From Ectocarpus siliculosus (lineage: Eukaryota; Sar; Phaeophyceae; Ectocarpales; Ectocarpaceae): a DNA stretch of 64,000 bases. A program made the translations under genes and the position numbers. The stretch spans positions 570,682 to 634,681 of the forward strand of contig FN649737.1 of NCBI GenBank assembly GCA_000310025.1, read 5' to 3'. The notes under the pieces are model-generated. The model did no database searches. It saw nothing but the letters and a program-made list of their open reading frames with translations, and was not told the DNA's origin. This document shows positions 1 to 12,000 of the stretch, one piece after another; position 1 is the first letter of the stretch; the number at the start of each line of letters is the position of its first letter.

Positions 1-22
1 ACAGGAATGTCGCCAACGTTTG
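1..22 (+). CDS. Exon 1 (3' end only, tentative)
   Basis: A good donor (GTGAGT) begins at 23. Read in the frame that leaves one base over, the fragment gives TGMSPTF plus G and joins in phase to the exon at 798. An in-frame ATG lies at 7-9, but the result would lack a signal peptide, so I treat this as the tail of an internal exon. Confidence 0.35.
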
Positions 23-3000
23 GTGAGTCCGGGGGCTGATATACAAGCGCCCCAGACCCATAGGAACCCGAGCAAGACCGACTGGCGGTCACACGCTTTT
101 TGCCGGTGAGGTCGCATGCTTAGGGAGTACCCCCCCCCCCCCCCCCCCGCCGGAAGCGACCAGCGGAAGAGAGGTTCGCTTCTTGGTGTAATATAATTTT
201 TTGGTGGGGTTGACTGCGACTCGGTGGCAGCCCAGCGAGGACCACGACCAGCGCCCACCACCCCACTGGCCTTAAAAATTTCGGTGCATACAAAAGGGGA
301 AGAAAGGGTTCGCACACACGTATCGGAGCTCATGCCCCCGTCACGCCTTCGTCTCCAAAAACAAATGCACACCAAATGGATACAAAACATGTCTCTAACG
401 TCGTATCAAACACCATAACGTGCAAACCCCACCCATACGTCAGGCTGGAACACTGCTCTCAAAAATGGGAAATCCAATTCGCAGCGATCTCGTAGTATAT
501 CGGGTTAAAGACGGAACATCAGGAGCGAGCGGGAGTTTTGGCTAAGCACGCACCCGTGCTGTTGAGTAACGATGTTAGCACCATCGCAAGCTACGTTACG
601 AAACACATCGTCTCCGCACGCACGAGTGGTTTCGTATGATATGTCGATCGTTACCTATTCCAAAACGTCAACGTTCGCTAACAAGCCCCGCATCCAAACC
701 CTCCTTTCTAACAACCTGTTGATATCGTAGATATGGTCCTCGGCGGAGGGGTACAGAGCCCGTGACCCACGCGTCCCGACCACGGGGTCCGAGCCAGGTC
801 TAGTCTCCCTCTGGACGTTCGACGAAGGCAGAGGCACGGTGACCGTCGACTCGGCATCATGGCGTTCCCCGCAGCGAGGAGGCATCGCCCGGCTCGGCGT
901 GATCACGCCCGCGGCCGCCGCAGCGGCTCCAGCCATGCTCCAAGAAACTCTCTCTCGGGAAGAGCTGCCCGGGCGCCCAGACGCGCCAGCGGCGACGTGG
1001 AGCGTCTCGACGGCCCCCGTCGGCGTTCTCTCGCGGTCCTCCGACGGCCGCCCGTTCTCCGTCCGGGTCCGCGGCACCGACGCGCACGCGCGCTGGCCGC
1101 TGCAGGCCGTGCTGACTCGAGTCCCGGCCGGCGGGACCCTGTCGGTGGCCACCACCACCCCCGTGGGCGAATCGACCGGTGGTGTCGCGGGGGAGGCGGC
1201 GGCGCTTTCAGCAGGCGATGTTGTACCGGTGGGTGCAAGGCTCGTGTATCGGCCGGACGCGGGGGCACACGACCCTTGGCTGGGGGGGGAAGTCGGAGAG
1301 TACGGGGGTGGTAGCGCCGTCGACTGGAGCGCGGAGGGGGAGCCGTACGACTGGTTCGGATACCGTGTGGAGGCTGCTAAGGGAGGGGAGGTCTCGGAAA
1401 ACGAGGCGATTGTGTCGCTCAGCGTTCGGCCGTCCTTGAATGCCGCGCATCTGGACTGGCCGGTGAAGGTGGGTTCCATCAAGAAGCTTTTTCGCAGTTT
1501 CCTACAGTAGACAAGTGACGAGACTTTGGCATCGCCGTGGTAGGGTCTGTTGTTGGTATTCTTTCGCTTTCGTAGTACAACCCTATAGGTTCGTTTCCTG
1601 TGCTGACCTCGCGAGGGCGGCGACATCTGCGGTACTAACCTAATAGCGGTTGCGCCGAACACACGACAACTTTTCATGCTACGGGAACGTGTGCCGATAA
1701 AATCCAGGACATCACGCTGTACGACTACGAGATCCAAGACGTGGACGCCTGGGAAGGCCAGGGCACCCCGCTCCGGGTAACCCTCGACGTGACCGAGGAC
1801 TTCGGCACAGGCCCGCACGCCCCAACGGTATCACTCTCGGACAGAAATGGCCTGAGCTTCGCGGCCCTCGGGCGCGGCGACGGGTTGCGAGACTCGTCGA
1901 CGGCCTTCGTGGCCGATCTCGATGACGCTAACGAAGCCATCTCGGCCTTGACTCTCCACACCACCGCCGATGACGGCGCAGTGTCCGCCTCCGGGGTCCT
2001 GTCGCTCGGAGTTTGTGATTCGGGAGAGTGGATGGCGGCGGAGGCCAGCGGTGGTGGCGGGCGGGCGGCGTGGTGGGACTGGGCAGATGGGTGCCGGGAA
2101 GGGGGCTGGGCGGGGCAAAACTTGACGTACGGCTTTCGGATGGGAACGATGCCGGTTATCGAAGGGGTGTGGCCGGCTGCTGCTCCGACAACCGGGGGAC
2201 TGACCGTCGAGGTGAGCACGTGCCGACCCTCTGTGGCCTGGGCGAGACTTTCGTGTCTTTGGAAGTAGGGTAAATACGAAAAAATTGTATTGCAATCGTC
2301 GGCCGGGCCATGAATTGTTCATTGCAGATGGCTACTTTCTGCATATCATTTAACATACTGCTTCCTCCTACGTTACAATTACTTCAAAACCACCGTTTAT
2401 TTGCAGATCCGTGGGACAAGCTTTGGCGTTTCCGACTACTCCTGCGTTTTTGGTGACTACTCGGCGGGCGTCACCGAAGCGAAACATGCCGCCCCAGGCC
2501 TCCTCGAGTGCCTCATACCCCCGGCCGCCATCAACGAGACCAGCGGGTTCCCCATCACCGGCCCGGCCTCCTTGCACGTAGTCAGCGCAGTGGGGTTCGC
2601 CAGCAACAGGCTGCGGTTCACGTTCTACACGCCGCCTACGCTCCTCGGCGTAGTCCCGGCCTTCGGGTCCATGGAGGGAGGCACTCGCGTTGTCGCAACG
2701 GGGATCGGTTTCGCAGACCTTGTGGGTGGCGTCGGCTGCTCGTTCGGCGGAGTGGAAACCCCGGGTAAAGTGTTGTCGGCATCCGAGGTGGTGTGCACTT
2801 CCCCGGCAGCCGTCATCGGGGGCGTTGGAGTCGGGAACGAAGACGAAGCGCTCCACTTTGTCCCGTTCCTTGTGACGTTAAACGGGCGGCACTACACTGG
2901 TGGGCAACAATCTACGGACATCCAAGTGGCATTCGAGTACACTGACGTTCCGGTGGTTTCCTTCATCTCGCCGATCAGTGGCCCGCCTGATGTCAACAGT

Positions 3001-6000
3001 GGCGGCGACGGAAGAAGCGAGGATCGCATGACGCCGTACCTAACGGCACGCGGAGCTCACTTTCGCGAGGGCACGGGTTTGGCCTGCCGGTTCGGGACCC
3101 TGCCGACAGCCGCGGTGTTTGTGTCGCCGTCGGAGGTTCGCTGCCTTATCCCCCCCATGTCATCGGCCACAGGAGGCGCCCCGAATGTTGCCGTTACCGC
3201 GAACGGCGTAGACTTTAGCCGGGAAGGCCCGCCATCTGTCACGTTCACGTACGTCGCTCGGCCGACACTTGTGGGGATAGCGCCGGACCTGGGCCCTTCA
3301 ACTGGAGGCTCTACGATAACCGTTATTGGCGAAAATTTCGACCCGGGCATGATAGAGTCGGTGCGACAAGCTTCGTTAATATGCCGCTTCGAAATGGAGG
3401 ATGCCGGTGTTTCGGGCTTGAACGACGACGTAAGCCCAAGCGGCAATCCCGCCCGAACCCTGGTTTTGGAAGTCGCCGCTACTGTGGAGTCTGACAGCAC
3501 GGCAACGTGCGTATCTCCTGCGGTAACCGGTTCTGTCACCACGGTGTCGGGGGGAGGGTACGCTGCTGTACGGGTATCGGCAGATGGTGGCTCAAGTTTT
3601 TCGACATCGGAATCGAGATTCTTCTACTACCCCAACACGGAGGTATTTTCGGTGACGCCGATGACAGTACCCGCTTTCAATGGTGGAGACATCATCGTCT
3701 CTGGCCAAGGGTTCCTGCCTGCTGGAGGGCTCCTCCTGTGTCTGTACGAATCGGCTGCAGCCGTCTCGATCTATGATGATCCTTCGCGGGTGGCCGAAGA
3801 CAATCCTGTTGTCCAAACGGAGGGGGAAAACTACACCTTTACGACTGTTGCGGTGTGGTTGTCGTCCGAGCTGGTTCGGTGCAAGCTTCCCGCTCTAGAC
3901 GTCGAGGCGGGGACGTCATCGGCGCTCGCAGTACGTGTTGTCAACAACGGGGTAGACCCGTCACCCAGTGCTGCTCAACTCCTCGCCTATACTTCCCCAG
4001 AACTATCGAGCATTGACCCGTCATCAGGCCCACGCACCGGAGGAACGCCGGTCACACTGACGGTTGATGGGTGGGGGATACCCGCAACCGATGTGGGCGT
4101 TGAGATAAGCTGCCAGTGGGGAGGGAACGTTTCAACGGAAGGGGTGCTATCTTCCGTCGCTGACGATGCACAAGCAGCGAACCACCGTGTTTACGTTTCT
4201 TGCGCGTCGCCCTTGGCGTCCACGGCATTGCCAGCAAGCAGTAGTCAAGAAATCGTCGCCTCCAGCGACACCAGCATCTTAGAGGTTACGCTGCTGGTCG
4301 ACGGTCAGGCGGTCAGCGACAGCGGCGCAGGACTCCCTTTCACGTTCTACGATACGCCCATCATCCTCGATGCGTCGCCAACCGCTGGCGGGAAGCTTGG
4401 AGGCACAGACGTGGTCATAAAGGGCTCTGGCTTTACGTTCGGTACGCCGGGAAACGCGGGTTCTGGCCAGACGGTGTGCAAATTTGGGGAGTACTCCACG
4501 GTGTCTGCGGCTGTGGTGTCTGATGCGGAGCTGCGATGTCGATCTCCACCTTTTGTTGGCGATAACTTTTCGTCGCCCGCAGGGGAATCCGTGGATGTGA
4601 AGATCTCCATGAACGGCGGCGTGGACTACTCCTGGTCTCCCTCGGTATCCTTCCAAGTTTTACCGATTGCCAGCACCACCGGTGAGAACCATGCGCATAC
4701 CAATGGTGTTTACTGCTGTCGGATACCTTGCAGTCTCGCGTGTGATTTTCACGGAGGATGTGACTGAGAGGTGTGAATGTACTGGAATGTTGCGCGAGGC
4801 TCCAGAGTATTGGAAGTCGTAGATCCACTGCAAGAATGGTTGTTGTTGTTGTTGTTGTTGTCTTCACATTAAAAACCGTTCCGTTCTCTCTGCCCAGTAC
4901 CTTCTTCTGTCCGTACTATTATAGTCTAACACTTGACGGGGTCGATTCCCGTGGTCACAGGCTAACTTACCCAAGAAAAGGTATACGAAAATAAAATGGA
5001 CCCGAAGGGTCCGCAAGCCAATAAAAGTCAACGACAGATAGTCTAGGCCACTCCGCTCGCCTCTCTGCACGCTATGCGAGGTAACCCTAGATTGGAAAAA
5101 TATAGAAAAACAAAAACAAATGAAAAAGAAAAAGAACAAGAAAAAGAAAGGAAGAGAGCAGATGAGGGAGAAGCAAAGGGAAAGAGAAAGAGAAAGACAG
5201 AGAAAGGTTCGTAGGACATTTGTTGCAAATGAAGCTACCACGCCTTCTGATAAAGGGCAAAGTGATTATCACATGTTTTTTTTGTTTCCCTCGGGCGTTC
5301 CGCGTGTCGATTCGTCATCAGGGGTATACCCCGAGAGCGTACCGCTAGCGTGGGAATCCGAGATAGCTGTGTCGGGCACCGGATTCTCGCCGTCCGGGCT
5401 GCTGTCATGCGTGTTTCGTCGAGGCGACACAGCTACCAATCAATCGGCTGCCACCTCTGCCGGCAGCGTCGAAAGCCTTGTTCTATGGACTTCGCCAGCG
5501 CGGTTTTTGTCAACAGAAGCAGTCATGTGCACGACTGCATCCGTCGTAGAAGGAATGACCTCCTCAGCATTTACACCGCTTCCGGGGGAAAATGCGCCGC
5601 CGATAATCCAAGTCGGGGTGTCGAACAATGGCGTGGACACGGATGGATCTTGGGCGGATTTGGCACTGTCTGACGCCCCCATCTTGGTGAGCGCTACTCC
5701 TTCGGCTGGCCCGAAGTCGGGTTGCACAACGGTCACGGTTGTTGGTCAAGGGTTCCTCAACTCGTCGGACCTTTCGTGCGCGTTCGGGACAACCTCCTCA
5801 CCCGGAATGTTTTTTGACGCGGGCAAAGTTCTCTGCCGGACACCGAAGCTGGAGGACAGCGTCGTTGCGGAAGGTGGCGACGCCGCACCGGTAACGGTGG
5901 CGCTTAGGGTTAGCAACAACGGTGTGAGCTACTCAAGCGCGGAACTCGAGTTCTTGTACGTCTCGGAGGCGACGGTTTCCGCCGTTTCCCCCAGCGTGGT

Positions 6001-9000
6001 CAGCACAGAGGACGTTGCGAGTGGTAGCGCGGTCGTGTCCATTTCGGGGACCGGATTCGCGCAGTACTTGGAGGAACCCGGAGGCGATGACGGCACTCGC
6101 GGAAGAAGTTTGCTGGCGACGAATACCACGTGCAGATTTTCTGGCATCGGCGATTCCTTGGCTGTGTTGGTTCGCCCCACCATGATTACATGCGGGCTCC
6201 CCGCCGTTAACGCTACCCCGGGTGTGGTGGCGGTCAGCGTGAGCCTCAACGGCTACGATTTTCCGGCGTCTGAGAAACGCGTTTCGCTTGCGCTTGCGAT
6301 GACTCCCCGTGCGGGGTCGTTGTTTCCGGGGACTGGGCCTTCATCGGGAGGCACCGTCGTGCAAGTGTTCGGCGACAACTTTGGCGGCGACGTCGACCCG
6401 CTCGTGTGCACGTTTCAGTTTGGCGTGGATGCGTTGGTGGATGTTGCGGCGGAATACGACGGTCCAGGGTCTGTCCGCTGTACCACTCCTCCTCTCCCCA
6501 TAGTGGGGGAGGAGACTAACAGTACGGACTCCACTGCTGGGGGAGAGGCGATGATGGCCGTGGTGCGAGTTCAGCGGGCCTCAATGCAGATGGCACCGAA
6601 CAGCAGCAGCCTTACTCCTGGGGTAGAGTTTTCGTACTACACAACGCCGATGGTTTCAAGCCTAGCCCCTCAAACCGGGCCTGCGGGAACGCTTGTGAAC
6701 GTTTCAGGCGAAGGTTTTGTGGACACGGCCGGCTTGACATGTCGCTTCGGGGATACCACAGTCACCCCCGTAGAGTACAAGAGCGACAAGATCGTGGTGT
6801 GCAGAGCACCGCGGGAAAAGAGCGACGAGAGCATCACGGCTGTCGAGGTTTCGAACAACATGGTCGATTGGACCACTTCCAAGGTGGTATTCGCATACCG
6901 GCCGCGCGCGGTCATCGAAAGCATCACCCCGAAGGTTGGTCCGGTGAACGGGAGCACAATCGTTCGCGTGGTGGGGTCCAACTTCCCCGCAAGTAGGATC
7001 GGCCGTAGCAGTAGCGGCGGCGGCGGCAGCGAAGGAAGCACGGCTAATATTTCTTGTCGCTTCGGGTCGGTGCTAGTCCCAGCTACGGCTGCATCCACCG
7101 TGGACAGTGGCGAGTTGTTCTGCGTGTCTCCGGCTACCGACAGGCCGGGGTCCGTTTCTCTAGAGGTCGTCGAAAACGGGCTGGACGTGACAGACAGCGG
7201 CTGGCGCTTCGACTACATTCCGGACGTCAATGTGACGGGAGCCTATCCTTTGACTGGCCCGGAGGGGGGCAGCACCAAGGTGACCATCACGGGGCCGGGA
7301 TTCCTAGGCTCAGAAACGGTGGTATGCCAGTTCGGGGCGGCGGGATATCGTGCTTCCGGGCGTTGGGTGAGCCGCACTTCCTTTGTGTGCGATACGCCTC
7401 CACAGAGGCCGGGGAGCGTACGATTGGCGATCAGCACGAACGGGCAACAGTTCGCCGATGCAGGGCTGGTGTTTGCGTACCAGCCGCAGGCGGCCGTGCT
7501 GTCCGTGTCACCGCGAAGCGGGTCGGTCCACGGGGGTACCGTAGTCTCCGTGACAGGGGCAGGTTTCGTCAATTCCACGGAAGTAGCGTGCCGCTTCGGC
7601 GACCGCATCGGAGATGCTGAGTACCTCGATCTTGCACTAGTCCTCTGTCGGGCACCGGCGGCGGAGAAGGGGGCCCACAACGATGAAAGTTCTTCGGTAC
7701 CGGTTAGGATCGCAAACAATGGCGTCGACTTCACAGACAGCGATGGCCCGGGCGTGATGTTCGAGTACGTGCCGTCGTTTGAGCTTCTTTCTGTGGATCC
7801 CACGGGTGGACCCATGAACGGCGGCACCACCTTGCGCGTACAAGGGGTCGGGTTCGGCGCCGCTGGAAACCTCAGCTGTGTGGTCAACGGGCTTCAGATC
7901 GATACCGTGGTGGAAACCACGGGACACCTCGTTTGCGTCACCCCTCCGGCGCCGAACGCTGGGGTCGTGGACGTGCGACTCACCAACAACGGGGTGGAGA
8001 TGAGCTCGTCAGCCGTGAGATTCCACTACCACCCGCCCATCGAAGTAGACTCCGTGTACCCCACCTCGATGCCTGAAAACGGGGGGTCCAGGCTGTTGGT
8101 GACGGGCTCAGGGTTCACGGATATGAGTGCTCTGGCGTGTGTGTTTGTGTTTTCTTCGGCTACTACTCAACAAGTGACTCAGACAGAGACAGCTGGCGTC
8201 TACCATTCGGACAGCTTGGTTTCTTGTGGAAGCCCGGAGGGGGGAGGTGTAGGCCCTGCTGTCTTGCATGTAACCAATAACGGCGTGGAAGCCTCCGATT
8301 CTGGAGTGCCGTTTTTGGTGACGAGCACGTCGACTGTCACAACGCTGTGGCCTTCGTCTGGTTCAAGCAACGGCGGCACGATGGTTCGAGTGCAGGGTAC
8401 GGGATTCTTGAACTCGACCACCGCTTTCTGCAGGTTTGGAGACGACGGTATCGTTAGCGTTGACGCCATCTTTGACTCCACGAGCGTCGTGTGCACGTCC
8501 CCACCAAAGGGTGACACTCTCCCGACCCAAGTCATGGTAGAAGTGACCAACAACGGCTTGGACTGGACGTCAAGCGGCGTCCTGTATACCTACCTCCCTC
8601 CGATCACGATCACCGGAGTTTCGCCGAAAGTCGGTCCGTTGAGCGGAGGTACTGTCGTTAGGGTGAGCGGGTCCGGTTTCGAAGACGCCGCGGCCGGCAG
8701 TGGGAAGAAGCTGTTGTGTCGATTCGGGCAGAGTGTGGTCACTGCGGCTGTGGCAGGCGTCAGTGGCGACGCTCTGTGCGTGGCACCGGCCTACCAAAGC
8801 GTCGGCGCCGTTTCATTGAAGGTGAGCATCAATGGCGTAGACTATACGTCCGATGGATGGACGTTCTACTACAGTCCGGACATAAGCGTGGAATCTGCGT
8901 GGCCCCGTGCAGGGCCAGAGTCAGGAGGAACTGTGGTCACCGTTACAGGCATGGAATTCGTTGACATACACTCGATAATGTGCGAGTTTGGGTCATTAGG

Positions 9001-12000
9001 CACGCTGGTGCCTGGGAGGTGGATGGACTCGACAACCGTGACGTGCGTTTCTCCGCCTCACATGCCGGGGGCAGCGATCCTGAGGCTTAGCGTGAACGGG
9101 CAACAGTTCATCGAGACAGGCCTTGCGTTCCAGTACTTGATCGAGTCGACCGTTCGAGCCATCACGCCTTCTTCTGGGCCTCAGCAGGGAGGAACCGTGG
9201 TCGAGGTTGATGGGACGGGGTTCGTCAACTCAACGGGACTGTCATGTCGCCTGGCGGGACGCCGCCTGCCTGCCACGTTCGTTCACAGCGGGCGCGTACG
9301 CTGCATCACACCCACTTCAGCGACTTCGTTGGCGATGCCGCTGGAAGTGTCCAACAACGGCATTGACTTCACGAACAGTAGCACGGTGCACTTTACGTTT
9401 GTGCCGGCTCTTGATATCCGGCACCTTTGGCCGATGAGCGGCCCGATCGGCGGCGGAACATCTGTCTCGGTGTACGGGGCGGGCTTTGCGAGTGGTAAGA
9501 GCAAGGTGCTTTGCATCTTTGGAGGAGATCGCGCTCACATGACCCTGGCGACCGTGCACAGCGACGACGAGCTCTCTTGCCCGACGCCACCTCTCGGCGA
9601 CTCGTCGCCCACGGGCGCCACCGTGCGCGTGGAGCTTACGAACAACAATGGGGTTGACAGGGTCGCGTCCCCGATGAACTTCTTGTACGTGCCACCGATC
9701 CACCTCTTCAGCGTTAGTCCGTCCCAGTCTGGCGAGGAAGGCGGCGTGACGGCGGTCGTCACAGGCGAAAACTTCCTTCCCTCGACGTCGCTTAGCTGCA
9801 AATTCGGCGGACAGGATGCCACCCCGGCGGCCTTTATCTCCTCGAAGCAGGTTTCGTGCCTGGTTCCGGAGTCGCCGACGGGGCCGCGGCAAGTCAGCCT
9901 AACCGTCTCCAACAACGGTCAAGATTTCGCCGCCAGATCGCCGCTCGTGTACACCTACCTGTCGGCCTTCACTTTGACCAGCAACGAGCCAAGCGCGGGT
10001 CCTGTCGACGGTGGGACAGAGGTATTACTAGCGGGAACGGGCTTGAGTCAAACGGGGCCATGGGCTTGCGTATTTGGCGAGAATGTCGCGGTTCCGGCAA
10101 CACAACTGGCCAGCGGGCGTCTCCGGTGCAAATCTCCGCCTCAGCCACCTGGCGTGGCAAAGATTCGCGCTTTCAGGTCCCCGTCCCCTTTGGCATCAGC
10201 AGTGTCGGGGGCAATGGCTGCTGCTGCCACGGACTCCTTGCGAGATTTCGGGCTTCGATTCCACTACCAGGGCACAGTGTATATTTCCTCGGTAGAGCCG
10301 CGGAGTGGATCAACCGCAGGGGGCACGCCGGTGACGTTGCGAGGTTTCGGCTTCGGAAACTCAAGCAGCACACTAACCTGCGGGTTCGGCGAGCAGAACG
10401 GCCAAATACTCAGGTCGCCAGCTCTACGCGCATCCCCCGGCGTGGCAGTTTGCTCGTCCCCGCCGCGTCTTCCTCGCGAAAGGCATTCAAGCGGCGCCAC
10501 CTTCTTCGATGGTGAAAATCCGTCGGTTGTCTCGGTAACTTTGAGTCTAAATGGCGCCGACTTCACCACCCGCGGCCGGCAGTACATATACTACGAGCCT
10601 GTCGAGGTCTTGGGGTTGTTCCCAGCGGTAGGCTCAGTCAACGGAGGCATGGTCATCACCGTCGTGGGACGTCACTTCCTCCCTTCGGAGACGCTCAGCT
10701 GCCGGTTCGGATCCTTTGCGGCTTCTCCCGGAGAGTTTCTGTCTTCGGATGTGATCCGCTGCACGGCGCCGCCGTCTCCGGACGGCCCCATCAAGGTGGA
10801 GGTCTCCGTGTCCAACAATCTCCTGGAGTTTTCCGCGCCGTCTGCGGCAACAACTTTTGAATACCACCCCCAGGCCCGACCAGAGAGCTTTCATCCCAGG
10901 GCCGGTCCTCTGTCCGGCGGAACCGTGATGACGGTCGAGGGGGGTACCTTTCCCGCCGCAACAGCACAACTTGCGTGCCGTTTCGGAAGGGCCGTGGTGA
11001 AGGCAACCCTGCAGTCACCGGCGCAGATCACCTGCCAAGCTCCACCTTCGTCGTCCGAGAAGAACGTACTTGTACAGGTCACCATAAACGGCGAAGAGTG
11101 GGAAGACGTAGGAGATGGTGGTCTGATGTTCCGGTACTATCAGGCTCCCCAGGTTGAGGCGCTACACCCAAGCACTGGGCCACCAATCGGAGGAACTCAT
11201 CTGTCGGTCTTTGGGCGTCATTTCACGCCTGTTGCAGGGGTAGGGCCCGTTCTGTGTCGGGTGGGGAGTTCGTCCGGCACAGCTGTTCACCAAGTTTCTC
11301 CGGCCCTAGGGTGGGAAGGTTCCTCCAGGTTCGGTGAAAGGGCAGAGAGCGACGTCGTGACCTGCAAGGTTCCTGACCTTGGTGCCGACGACTTCACGGC
11401 GGTTGAAGTTGCCGTGAGCGCAGACGGAGGGGTGCATTTCTCGTCGCCACCGTTGATGTTTTCATACGTTCAGGTGAGACCATTATTGTGCGAAATCTCT
11501 CGTAAGACAGCGGTGGTACTATCTCGTGGTCCCATTGTGCACAGGTATATATAATGGTGTTGCTCGTAATGTCCAGAGCCCGTGATGTGCTTATATGTAC
11601 GTGTGTACTGTCCCTGTTTCGAATGGCGTCCTCTGCGGTGTTGGTGTAGCGTGGAGCAGTTTCCTCCACTCCTGCCTGACAATCTGCCAAGACATGTTTA
11701 ACCATCAACCATGACCCCATCATCTATCGAACAACGCAGGTACCGATTATTCATTCCGCAACCCCGGAAGCTTCAATGGAACGAGGAGAGGTAGCAATAA
11801 CCGTGACGGGTGAAGGATTTCTTAACCTGCCCACGTTGGCCTGCCGTTTCGGTCTAGCGAACTCGAGCCGACCCGCTGAGTTCGTGTCCAGCCAACACAT
11901 CCAGTGTTTCACACCCGCCGAGTCGGAGCCCGGTACGGTACACGTTGAGGTGACTCTCAACGGCGTTGACTACACAGCGCAGGAGATACGCCACCACTTT

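Noticed and set aside
655-1818. Long antisense open frame (387 codons) opposite exons 2-3
   Set aside because: It crosses exons and introns of the + strand gene, its composition is R/P/S-rich as expected for the complement of GC-rich coding DNA, and it shows no domain pattern.
4864-5272. Antisense Leu/Phe/Ser-rich frames resembling membrane segments
   Set aside because: They are the complement of the low-complexity purine tract in intron 4.
5120-5321. MKKKKNKKKK... start leading into the large exon 5
   Set aside because: It comes from an A/G-rich intronic tract. The phase-1 acceptor at 5321 joins exon 4 to exon 5 and completes the module order.
11545-11560. TATATATAA string after exon 5
   Set aside because: It is inside a 266-nt intron between phase-0 exons. 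Not a promoter or poly(A) site.
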